Source: Nostoc sp. FACHB-280
GTDB taxonomy: Bacteria > Cyanobacteriota > Cyanobacteriia > Cyanobacteriales > Nostocaceae
NCBI RefSeq assembly: GCF_014697615.1
Contig: NZ_JACJSD010000026.1
Location: 29,667-93,666 of the forward strand
Length of the DNA: 64,000 nt
Direction: 5' to 3'
Part shown: positions 42,265-50,243 of the stretch, in pieces
Layout: each line of letters begins with the position of its first letter
Numbering within the stretch: position 1 is the stretch's first letter
Program-made: the position numbers and the translations under genes
Notes under the pieces: generated by a model
The model's database searches: none
What the model was told of the DNA's origin: nothing
Seen by the model: the letters and a program-made list of their open reading frames with translations, nothing else

Positions 42265-42312
42265 TTCACAACTCAGATAGGACTGCTATAGCAATCCTAT
42301 CTGAGTTGTGAA
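42265..42312. repeat. 48-bp near-perfect palindrome
   Basis: TTCACAACTCAGATAGGA (42265-42282) and its exact reverse complement (42295-42312) flank TGCTATAGCA, itself a palindrome. One C/A pair is the only mismatch. Half copies lie at 14865-14893 and 42386-42411. Confidence 0.9.
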
Positions 42313-42329
42313 AAAGTATTCTTTTTAAC

Positions 42330-42357
42330 GAACCGCAAAGAGCGAAAAGGACACAAA
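42330..42357. repeat. AACCGCAAAGAGCG-type dispersed repeat
   Basis: AACGAACCGCAAAGAGCGAAAAGGACACAAAG. The reverse orientation appears at 63829-63859 (TTAACTTCGTGTTCTTTGCGCTC...), and a looser relative lies at 5351-5378. It is a common intergenic repeat of Nostocaceae. Confidence 0.6.
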
Positions 42358-42536
42358 GAAACAGAAAGAGGAAAAGAAAGAGAATTTCACGAACACTTGA
42401 GGACTGCTATATCTCTCTCAAGAATGGTGGGTTTTGAGGTATTTTTTATCAAAAGAAAGATGAAATTTTTAGTGTCTAGTTCTGAAATAAATCTAGATCA
42501 TGCAATTTATATTTCTGTGGATAGGAGTTTTATAAT

Positions 42537-43712
42537 ATGGCACTATTATCTATTGATGAGCTAAAAATTTTAACTGAAAATACTCATAAACCCTGTATTT
42601 CTCTATATATGCCGATGCAAAAAGCAGGGCCAGAGATTCGGCAAAATCCAATTCGCTTTAAAAATCTCATCCGGGAAGCACAAAGCCGTTTAGAAGCAAT
42701 GGAAATGAACGAAGGCGAGGCTAATGAGTTGCTTCAGCCAGTAATGGAATTGGATACAGGAGAATTTTGGGAAAATCAAGACCAAGGTTTAGCGATTTTG
42801 ATTGCACCGGGAGTATTTCGTTATTATCAGTTACCAACGGAGTTTCAAGAATTGGTAGTTGTGAGCGATCGCTTCCACATCAAGCCGTTGCTACATTTAA
42901 TTAATAATGATGGTAAGTTTTACGTTTTGGCTTTAAGCCAAAAAGATTTGAAGTTTTTTGAAGGTACGCGCTCTGGCTTGAAGGAGTTAGAAATCGAAAA
43001 TCTGCCTAAGAGCATTGATGAAGCTCTGTTATACGACGAAACCGCTAAAGATGGTCAATTTCGCATCGCTACAAAAAAAGGTAGCAGCTCAAATCCTTTC
43101 TCCCGTTCCCAGCCAGGTGCATTCCACGGCCAAGGAAGCCCAGACAGAGATCAACACCAAGAAGCTATCCTGCAATACTTTCACATAGTCGATGCGGAAC
43201 TGCATGAAAAACTCCGCGAAGAAACAGCACCACTAATTTTAGCGGGAGTAGATTATCTGCATCCCATTTACCGCCAAGCCAATAGTTATAACAATTTACT
43301 AGACCAAGGGATTACTCGCAGACCAGAGCTTTTCCAAGTTGAGGAATTACATACAGATGCTTGGGAAGTTGTCGAGCCGTTGTTTCATGAGTCGGAACAG
43401 CAAGCGATGGAACTTTTTCAACAATTGCTAGGTGAAGGAACTGGTACAGCTTCTAGTGATCTCAAGGAAATGGTGGCTGCGGCTTATTACCAAAGAGTTG
43501 ATTCTTTGTTTGTCCCTGTAGGACAACAAATTTGGGGTAAGTTTGACCCAGAAACGATGAATGTAGATATTCACCCAGAACCAGAACCAGATGATCAAGA
43601 TTTGCTAGATTTTGCCGCAATTCACACGATTCTCAATGGCGGTAGGGTTTATGCTGTGGAACCAGAGAAAATGCCTAGTCAGTTACAAGTAGCAGGTATT
43701 TTCCGATATTGA
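42537..43712 (+). CDS. Bacterial archaeo-eukaryotic release-factor family protein (baeRF, type 7-like)
   Basis: 391 aa. It starts MALLSIDELKILTENTHKPCISLYMPM, the family start, and has WENQDQGLAILIAPGVFRYYQLP, then FHIKPLLHLINNDGKFYVLALSQKDLKFFEGT. It ends with the last domain HTILNGGRVYAVEPEKMP. The layout corresponds to the eRF1-like middle and C-terminal domains. Bacterial members are thought to act on ribosomes, possibly in rescue or under stress; that is a family-level hypothesis. AGGAG lies 9 bases before the ATG, a strong ribosome site for this window. Confidence 0.75.
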   Translation: MALLSIDELKILTENTHKPCISLYMPMQKAGPEIRQNPIRFKNLIREAQSRLEAMEMNEGEANELLQPVMELDTGEFWENQDQGLAILIAPGVFRYYQLPTEFQELVVVSDRFHIKPLLHLINNDGKFYVLALSQKDLKFFEGTRSGLKELEIENLPKSIDEALLYDETAKDGQFRIATKKGSSSNPFSRSQPGAFHGQGSPDRDQHQEAILQYFHIVDAELHEKLREETAPLILAGVDYLHPIYRQANSYNNLLDQGITRRPELFQVEELHTDAWEVVEPLFHESEQQAMELFQQLLGEGTGTASSDLKEMVAAAYYQRVDSLFVPVGQQIWGKFDPETMNVDIHPEPEPDDQDLLDFAAIHTILNGGRVYAVEPEKMPSQLQVAGIFRY

Positions 43713-43723
43713 TGGTTTTTGTA

Positions 43724-43758
43724 GTGTTGTATACAGTTGAACAAGCTATATACAACAC
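43724..43758. terminator. Inverted repeat after the baeRF gene
   Basis: GTGTTGTATA (43724-43733) and TATACAACAC (43749-43758) form a 10-bp perfect stem 11 bases after the stop. The second arm overlaps the 5' end of the next gene's frame, which supports the ATG start at 43761 for that gene. Confidence 0.5.
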
Positions 43759-43760
43759 CT

Positions 43761-44582
43761 ATGCTGAATAATTTTTTTGCTTTGCTGAGTCAATCTTTTG
43801 TCAGTTTGGCGGTTTTGAGTCAAATTGCTGTATTTGCCCAAGCTAGTAGTGCAGCAACTATTGTTGGGGAATCAGGCAATGTTCGTGCAGAAATATCTTA
43901 TGAGAAACCAGAGGAATATCAATATAAAAATGTGCGTTTGCAAATTAGCCGCGCAGGTAAAGTTGTTTTAGATCAAAAACTGCCTCAAGAAAGTGAATAT
44001 GATCGTCCTGTTGGCGGGATATATGAAAAAGAAGATAAGTTACCCATACTAGATTTAGACGGTGACAAAGAACCAGAGGTGATTGCCGATTTCTTTACAG
44101 GCGGCGCACATTGTTGTACTTATTCGTTGATTTATCGTTACGACAAGAAATCCCAAAAGTATACTCAAATCCGCCAAGATTGGGGTAATGGGGCTTATCG
44201 ATTTCAGGATTTTGATAAGGATGGGATTATCGAACTTGAGAGTCGAGACGATCGCTTTGCCTATGCTTTTACAGCTTATGCTGCTTCTGCTTATCCGTTG
44301 CAAATTTGGCAATATCGCCAAGGCAAAATGGTTGATGTGACTCGTCGCTATCCCAAGTTAATTTATGGTCACGCTTCTGAGTTATGGAAAACTTACACGG
44401 AGATTCGCCAGCAAGGTGATGACGGTAAAGGATTTTTAGCTGCGTATTTGGCTGATAAATATTTGTTGGGTCAAGCAGAAGATGGTTGGAAACGAGTCCG
44501 ACAAGCTTATACAAAAAGCGATCGCGCTCAATATTTTGCCGATTTACGTAAGTTTTTCCGCGAAACTGGGTATTTGAAGTAA
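43761..44582 (+). CDS. Exported protein with Asp-rich (FG-GAP/VCBS-like) loops
   Basis: 273 aa from ATG 43761; the frame opens 24 bases earlier with TTG inside the inverted repeat. Signal peptide with Ala-rich end (AVFAQASSAA). Then come PILDLDGDKEPEVIADFFTGGAHCCTYSLIY and YRFQDFDKDGIIELESRDDRFAYAF, two acidic loops of the DxDxDGxxE type like FG-GAP repeats that bind Ca2+. Two adjacent cysteines (HCC) are present. I do not recognise a named family; similar proteins exist in many cyanobacteria. It ends 4 bases before the stop of the convergent PEP-synthase-like gene. Confidence 0.7.
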   Translation: MLNNFFALLSQSFVSLAVLSQIAVFAQASSAATIVGESGNVRAEISYEKPEEYQYKNVRLQISRAGKVVLDQKLPQESEYDRPVGGIYEKEDKLPILDLDGDKEPEVIADFFTGGAHCCTYSLIYRYDKKSQKYTQIRQDWGNGAYRFQDFDKDGIIELESRDDRFAYAFTAYAASAYPLQIWQYRQGKMVDVTRRYPKLIYGHASELWKTYTEIRQQGDDGKGFLAAYLADKYLLGQAEDGWKRVRQAYTKSDRAQYFADLRKFFRETGYLK

Positions 44583-44586
44583 GATT

Positions 44587-46920
44587 TTATGGCTGACTCA
44601 TGTGACGGCGTGCTGCTGCTAAAATTAACCGATGTTCAGCACGGGCGATCGCATAATGTGTTCGTTCCACTGCTTCTGGTTCGACGGAAATTGAGGTAAT
44701 GCCCCATTCTACTAGTTTGTCAATAATTTCAGGATACAAGGCTGGTGCTTGACCGCAGATTGCACAGGGGATGTCGGCACTTTTCGCCATTTGGATTAAT
44801 TGAGCGATCGCACCCATGACGGCTGGATGGCGTTCATCAAAGATTTTTGTGAGTTGTCCTTGTTCTCGATCTACGCCTAACAACAGTTGTGTTAAGTCGT
44901 TTGTCCCAATAGAAATTCCGGCTACCCCGGCTTTGACATATTCTGGCAATAAAAATAATACACTAGGCACTTCTGCCATAATCCACAATTGAAACTGCGA
45001 CATTTGAGTTAAGCCGATTTGTTCAACTTTCTGGCGACAAAAGCTAAACTCAGCCACACTCCGCACAAAGGGTAACAATAACCGCAGATTGCTATAACCT
45101 GCTTTTTGGACATTCAGTAACGCTGTGAGTTCCAAATCAAAAACGGCAGGGTTGTTAAGATAACTCAATGTGCCGCGATCGCCCAAAATTGAATGGGTTG
45201 CAGATGATGGGGTATAAGTTGATGAAAACTCCGAAAATCGCCAATCAAGAGCGCGATAAAATACCGGACGGGGCGTAAAAGCACGTACAAAATTAATAAC
45301 CTGCTGTGTCCACAACTCCAACAATTCTGAGCGACGACCACTCATAATCCAATTATGGGGGTGTTGTCCTTCCAAAATATTCAACAGCATTAATTCCGAT
45401 CTCAACAATCCTACACCATCGACAGGTAAGGTCTGCGATCGCTCAATTAAATTAGGCTGACTCAGATTCACCATTAGTTGAGTAGCAATCATGGGCGGTT
45501 GCGAACTAAGATGCGGATGGTGGAATAAAACAGAAGGAACAGGTGAAATAATTTCTGGATTTTCTTGATTTCTGGCTTTGCTATCTCTGAGGCGATAAAC
45601 TTCTCCCCTATCGCCATCTACTAGCAATTTTTCTCCGGTTTGAATTAAGACTGTAGCATCTTTTGCACTCACAACTGCGGGAATGCCTAATTCTCTAGAT
45701 AATATTGCAGCATGACTAGTCAAACCACCTTGGACTGTCACAATTGCCACAACTTTTTGCATTAACCCTAACCAATCAGGCGCGATAGTTGGGACAACAA
45801 GCACAACTCCTTCAGGTATTTGCTCAGGTTTTTGCAGGGAATTAATTACATAAGCACTAGCAGTGACTTTACCTGTGGCTGCGCCTAAACCTTTGATTAA
45901 ATTTAAATTAGGAACTGTTGCTAATGGAGTGTTAACTTCTGTGATGTGGATGTGCGAAACTACATCTGCTTCCGCAATACTCCACTGGACAGTAAAATTT
46001 TTACCCAGTTCACTGACTAATTGATTTCCCAAAGCTATAACTTGTTGCAAATTTGCCTCTGGCAAAGCGTATTGTTTCTGTCTTTCTTCTGGGAGTAAAT
46101 AAGCAACTAGACAAGTGTTTTCATCAGTTAGTATTGACTGGAGTGGTGGTTGAGCCGTTCCGGTTGTCCCATCATCCAGACGATAAGCCAGCAATTTATT
46201 TCCTAAATGTCGTTCCAGAACAATACCTGTTTCTTGCTGAATGTAGTAAACATCTGGCAAAACTTCTCCTCTGTTAAGTGCTACTCCTAATCCCCAAGTA
46301 GATTCAATTGTCCACCCAGAGACGTTAGCGTGAATTGAACCACTGGCGATCGCATTTTGCATTGGTTGTACTAACACCGCCAAATTCACATTTTGTAGAT
46401 CAATTCCCTGGCGTTGCCAATACAGTAAGCTTCTGGCACGAAATAACTGATTCCAAATTCGCTTTAATCCTAAAGCGATCGCATCTTCATCACAAGCACA
46501 AAAGATTGGCTCCAGTAACCCAGATGTATTTCCTATATCTTGTTTAGTCTGGAAGACTGACAATGTGGGTTGCAAAATCAAATATTTAGTTTGCCATTCT
46601 TTTGTCGCAGCAAAAATTGTACTTACCCATTGTGGTGGTACATTTGCCGCAATGATTTCTTGACGCAAACGACTAGCCACTTGCTGAAGTTGTCGCCAAT
46701 TAGCTACATCAAGGTGCAATGAAGAATCAGGTAAGTCTGCAACTAAAGATTCTGAACTTTTAATAGTTTCTAAAAATTGCCGCAACACTTCTGCTGAAAT
46801 TACAAAACCAGGTACCACAGGGTAACCACGCTGCATAATTCTGCTCAAATAAAATGCTTTGTCGCCTACTTTGGCGCGGTCTTGTAGTTTAATTTTGTCA
46901 AGCCAGTAGACTTTTTCCAC
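44587..46920 (-). CDS. PEP synthase / PPDK-like protein with degenerate ATP domain
   Basis: 777 aa. The order is N-terminal PPDK/PPS ATP-grasp (about 1-340), swivelling phosphohistidine domain (QGGLTSHAAILSRELGIPAVV, His near residue 400) and C-terminal PEP domain (GVGLLRSEL, GISIGTNDLTQLLLG, CAICGQAP with the catalytic Cys). The swivel and PEP parts are intact. In the ATP half the usual VRSSAT is replaced by LQPTLSV, GLGE by GLGV, and the final QARP by ITEVN. ATP use is therefore doubtful. It may work with a partner or have a regulatory role. No partner gene is adjacent. Confidence 0.8.
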   Translation of the reverse strand: MEKVYWLDKIKLQDRAKVGDKAFYLSRIMQRGYPVVPGFVISAEVLRQFLETIKSSESLVADLPDSSLHLDVANWRQLQQVASRLRQEIIAANVPPQWVSTIFAATKEWQTKYLILQPTLSVFQTKQDIGNTSGLLEPIFCACDEDAIALGLKRIWNQLFRARSLLYWQRQGIDLQNVNLAVLVQPMQNAIASGSIHANVSGWTIESTWGLGVALNRGEVLPDVYYIQQETGIVLERHLGNKLLAYRLDDGTTGTAQPPLQSILTDENTCLVAYLLPEERQKQYALPEANLQQVIALGNQLVSELGKNFTVQWSIAEADVVSHIHITEVNTPLATVPNLNLIKGLGAATGKVTASAYVINSLQKPEQIPEGVVLVVPTIAPDWLGLMQKVVAIVTVQGGLTSHAAILSRELGIPAVVSAKDATVLIQTGEKLLVDGDRGEVYRLRDSKARNQENPEIISPVPSVLFHHPHLSSQPPMIATQLMVNLSQPNLIERSQTLPVDGVGLLRSELMLLNILEGQHPHNWIMSGRRSELLELWTQQVINFVRAFTPRPVFYRALDWRFSEFSSTYTPSSATHSILGDRGTLSYLNNPAVFDLELTALLNVQKAGYSNLRLLLPFVRSVAEFSFCRQKVEQIGLTQMSQFQLWIMAEVPSVLFLLPEYVKAGVAGISIGTNDLTQLLLGVDREQGQLTKIFDERHPAVMGAIAQLIQMAKSADIPCAICGQAPALYPEIIDKLVEWGITSISVEPEAVERTHYAIARAEHRLILAAARRHMSQP

Positions 46921-47857
46921 TCACTTCATTTTTAATGATTTGTCAATTTGCCACTACAGGCTTTGCTCTCGGTAAATACTCCCAGGCTATTGCATAAATT
47001 ATCTGCCGAGAGTGGTTCTTTCCATTTGATTATTGAAAATTAGTTTGACTCAGTTATGAGTTTAAGCACTCATTCAATCCTGTTTGGCAATCATCTCACC
47101 CCTTGGTTAGTTAATATTTCTTGTGCCATAGTCATAGCTAAAACCCTAAACAGGCATCAAGCCTTTAAGTCTTGAGTTCATGGCTAAACCTAGTAGTTTG
47201 AGTTAAAATTTTACTTATTCGTCTGTTTTAACACTCAAATAGCTAGTCCATCAGTTGGAAAATTACACTGTTAGTCTAGTTCATTAATATTGACATAAAT
47301 TTCCTTCAAAATTCTATATCATCTGCCTCAAATCACACTAGGCTGAATGCAGTTTATCATCGAAAATTGCTATGATTAGCAGGTTAATTAACCATTATCT
47401 GGTTTGATTTCTGAAATTATCTGTACAGGCTAGGTGTCAACAGGAGTATTTTTGGAGTGTACTGTTTTTTCAGAAATTAAATATGAGTTCTATATTTGCA
47501 TAAAATAATTTATACTCAGCACCTTTCCCTGATATAAATACCTATTAAGTTAGGAAAAAAATCGCATTAAGATAGTTTGGCTCTCCTAGACTAGCTATAG
47601 CAAATTAATACTTAATATCAGGTTAAATCCTTACATAGTCTGGGATTCAGGAGTAATAAAGTAAATTTTTATTAAATCATTGTTTTTATATTAGCGAAAC
47701 CTTGTTATATCAATCATTTGAGCCATTTTTTAGTGTTAATTTATCAACCCAAGTCTGGGAGAGCCGATAGTTTTTACTCAATAGATTAAGTAAACTCAAT
47801 GGGGATATTTTTAAGTTAAAGTAGCATATATTACGTTATATATATTTTAAAACAAAG
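46921..47857. other. Longest gene-free stretch, AT-rich, with a far-spaced inverted repeat
   Basis: 937 bases with no convincing frame and no recognisable RNA gene. TTGGCTCTCCTAGACTAG (47577-47594) is nearly the reverse complement of CAAGTCTGGGAGAGCCGA (47750-47767), about 155 bases apart. It lies between the divergent PEP-synthase-like and MgtC genes, so it must contain both promoters and could also encode a small RNA. Confidence 0.5.
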
Positions 47858-48313
47858 TTGTTAAATACTTACTACTTGCTACCAAATGATTGGCTGAATA
47901 TTCTGTTTAGACTGTGCCTCGCTTTGCTGTTCGGCGCAATTATTGGCATCGAACGTCAAATTAGACGTAAACCAGCAGGCTTAAGAACTCACATACTTGT
48001 AAGTTTGGGTTCTGCCTTGTTTACTCTCATTCCCTTGCAAACAGGGATATCAGAACCTAACCCGGATGCCTTGAGTCGTGTTATTCAAGGTATTGCCGCA
48101 GGTGTCGGATTTTTGGGTGCGGGAGAAATTATCCGCGAATCTTCGCAACAATCGCCGCGCCTGGAAGTTCACGGACTGACATCAGCCGCAGCGATTTGGG
48201 TTTCGGCTGCATTAGGAATTGCTGCTGGTTGTGGCTTATGGCAATTAGGATTAATAGCGGCTTTATTGACAATTTTAGTACTGAATCTATTTAAGAAAAT
48301 AGAAAAAAGCTAA
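47858..48313 (+). CDS. MgtC/SapB family membrane protein
   Basis: 151 aa with about four membrane helices. Family core: LLFGAIIGIERQIRRKPAGLRTHILVSLGSALFTLI, then GVGFLGAGEIIRE and VHGLTSAAAIWVSAALGIAAGCG. Short MgtC proteins are linked to Mg2+ stress and to F1Fo-ATPase control. The C-terminal ACT-like domain of longer forms is absent. The start is TTG 47858 (no ATG or GTG is well placed), so the first residues are uncertain. A second TTG lies at 47876. Confidence 0.85.
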   Translation: MLNTYYLLPNDWLNILFRLCLALLFGAIIGIERQIRRKPAGLRTHILVSLGSALFTLIPLQTGISEPNPDALSRVIQGIAAGVGFLGAGEIIRESSQQSPRLEVHGLTSAAAIWVSAALGIAAGCGLWQLGLIAALLTILVLNLFKKIEKS

Positions 48314-48489
48314 TACCAATTAACTATATAAATCCGATTTGATTTATGAAAAAATTTTAGTTTAGGGTGTGTTAGACGTAAGCCGTAATGCACTGAAAAC
48401 TTTGCAATAGATGCGTTAAGCTATCGCTAACAAATCCTACTAATGAGCAATTTTATTTTCATCAATAAACTATATCAGGTGTTTATTTA

Positions 48490-48927
48490 TCAGGTATTAA
48501 ATAATGCCAATGCTTGAGCAAAAATCTCTTCTTCGGCTCTAGTCTCTAAAATTAATTTAGCTAAATATATAAATTCCCAATCTGTGTGATTGTCATTTTC
48601 AATAGTTTTACTAGCGGCGTAAAAACTCACATCATCAGCGCATAATTCATTGGTATTACCCGTTTGCAGTTCTGGTTTGCGGATATCCCACGAAACTGTT
48701 TTACCACGCAAGGTAAATTGGAACCAGATGATTTTGTCATACGCTAATTCAAAAAAAACATCAAAATAAGGTTCTTCACCTTGAAACCAAATTTTTTTAT
48801 AACCCTCTTGTCGTCTTTGTTTGATGAATCTTTGCTCAATTGCTCTTAATGATGCACCTAAATAGGCAATTTCTTGAGGGTCTAATTTATAATTAGTTTG
48901 TTGCATAATGGAAATGTCATGGTTCAT
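48490..48927 (-). CDS. Conserved protein of unknown function, 145 aa
   Basis: Start MNHDISIMQQTNYKLDPQEIAYLGASLRAIEQRF; ATG 48927 or 48906. The middle part has KKIWFQGEEPYFDVFFELAYDKIIWFQFTLRGKTVSWD, a beta-rich stretch. It is soluble and acidic overall. I do not recognise it beyond a cyanobacterial-type conserved protein. It is downstream of recF on the same strand (40-base gap), so the two may be cotranscribed. Confidence 0.65.
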   Translation of the reverse strand: MNHDISIMQQTNYKLDPQEIAYLGASLRAIEQRFIKQRRQEGYKKIWFQGEEPYFDVFFELAYDKIIWFQFTLRGKTVSWDIRKPELQTGNTNELCADDVSFYAASKTIENDNHTDWEFIYLAKLILETRAEEEIFAQALALFNT

Positions 48928-48967
48928 CGGTCATTGGTCATTTGTCATGTTGAGCATTGACTATTGA

Positions 48968-50086
48968 CTAATTAATTGATATTTCTCCGGCCTTGACAAA
49001 CAGAATTTGAGAAGAATTCAACCACTGAGCATCAAAAGAACTTAAGTGAGTTGTTGTGATTAAAGTTTGAAAACGGTCTTGAATCGCATCAAGCAATTGA
49101 TTTTGACGGTATGGATCTAATTCCGCTAAAACATCATCAAGCAACAACAGTGGTGGCTCTTTTACTACTTCTTCAATTAACTGTAATTCTGCTAGTTTTA
49201 AGGCTAAGACTAAGGTGCGTTGCTGACCCTGAGAACCATATTGCCGAGCAGGCGTTTGATTAATAGTCAATTCTACTTCGTCACGATGAGGGCCGACAAG
49301 GGTAGTACCTCGGTAGAGTTCGGCGACAGCGCGTTGTTGAATTTTGTTTAAAAAAGCTTGCTGGACTTGTTCTGGTTGCTGCTGGTCTAAAGGAATGTTC
49401 GGTGAATATTTAATTTCTAAGATTTCGGTACTGCCGCTAATACTAGCGTGCCAAGCCGCAGCAATGGGAGCTAATCTTTGAATCGCCCGATCGCGTCTTC
49501 TAATAACTCTTGTACCTGTGGTTGCTAACTGTGCATCCCAGAGGGCAAGTTGTGTATTTTGACTATTAAGTGCTGATTCTTGGTGTTTTTTTAGAAAGGC
49601 ATTGCGTTGGCGTAATACTTGGTTATATTGTTGCAAAATATGAGCATAAACTGGTTCGAGTTGAATTAATAAAGTATCCAACCAGTTGCGGCGGACTTCC
49701 GGACTACCTCTGACTAGTTCTAAATCCAAACTGGAAAACTGCACGGCGTTGAGGACACCTAAAAAATCCATTTGTCGCCGTACAATCTCACCATTAATTG
49801 CTACGCTGCGGCGACCGTTACGACGGAGAGTTAATGTTAAATCACTAATCCCTGTGTCTCGTTCTAAGTTGGCATTGATTTGGGCTAATTCTGTGCCATC
49901 TTGAATTAAATCGCGATCGCGTGCCATTCGGTGCGATCGCAATGTTGCTAATAACTCTACAGCTTCTAACAAATTCGACTTACCCTGAGCATTGTTACCC
50001 ACTAAGATTGTTTTAGCCGCGTTAAACTCAACTTTTTGGTCTTGGTAATTGCGAAATTGTCTGAGGTGTAAAGTTTTCAGATACAT
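48968..50086 (-). CDS. recF: DNA replication and repair protein RecF
   Basis: 372 aa. ABC/SMC-type ATPase: Walker A VGNNAQGKSNLLEA (29-42), an arm region of coiled helix in the middle, signature YGSQGQQRTLVLALKLAEL, Walker B LLLLDDVLAELD. The N-terminus MYLKTLHLRQFRNY is the usual start. RecF loads RecA at gaps together with RecO and RecR. It lies alone with one unknown downstream gene and not beside dnaA/dnaN, which is common in cyanobacteria. Confidence 0.95.
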   Translation of the reverse strand: MYLKTLHLRQFRNYQDQKVEFNAAKTILVGNNAQGKSNLLEAVELLATLRSHRMARDRDLIQDGTELAQINANLERDTGISDLTLTLRRNGRRSVAINGEIVRRQMDFLGVLNAVQFSSLDLELVRGSPEVRRNWLDTLLIQLEPVYAHILQQYNQVLRQRNAFLKKHQESALNSQNTQLALWDAQLATTGTRVIRRRDRAIQRLAPIAAAWHASISGSTEILEIKYSPNIPLDQQQPEQVQQAFLNKIQQRAVAELYRGTTLVGPHRDEVELTINQTPARQYGSQGQQRTLVLALKLAELQLIEEVVKEPPLLLLDDVLAELDPYRQNQLLDAIQDRFQTLITTTHLSSFDAQWLNSSQILFVKAGEISIN

Positions 50087-50095
50087 AATTTAAGT

Positions 50096-50240
50096 AAAAA
50101 GGCAAAAAGTAAAAGGCAAAAGTAAATATAGCAGGAGGCAGGAGTTAGCAGTTTTATTATTCCTGACATTCAAGTTTTCAAAATGTCCTAACCTCTATGA
50201 CTACCCCTATAGTTTTTCCTTTTTACTTTTACCTTTTACC
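50096..50240. repeat. Imperfect inverted repeat between recF and the P-type ATPase
   Basis: An A-rich arm AAAAAGGCAAAAAGTAAAAGG near 50096 faces TTTTTACTTTTACCTTTTACC near 50219-50240. It also has the AGCAGGAGGCAGGAG unit seen again at 53331. This is a common inter-gene repeat type. Confidence 0.45.
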
Positions 50241-50243
50241 TTG

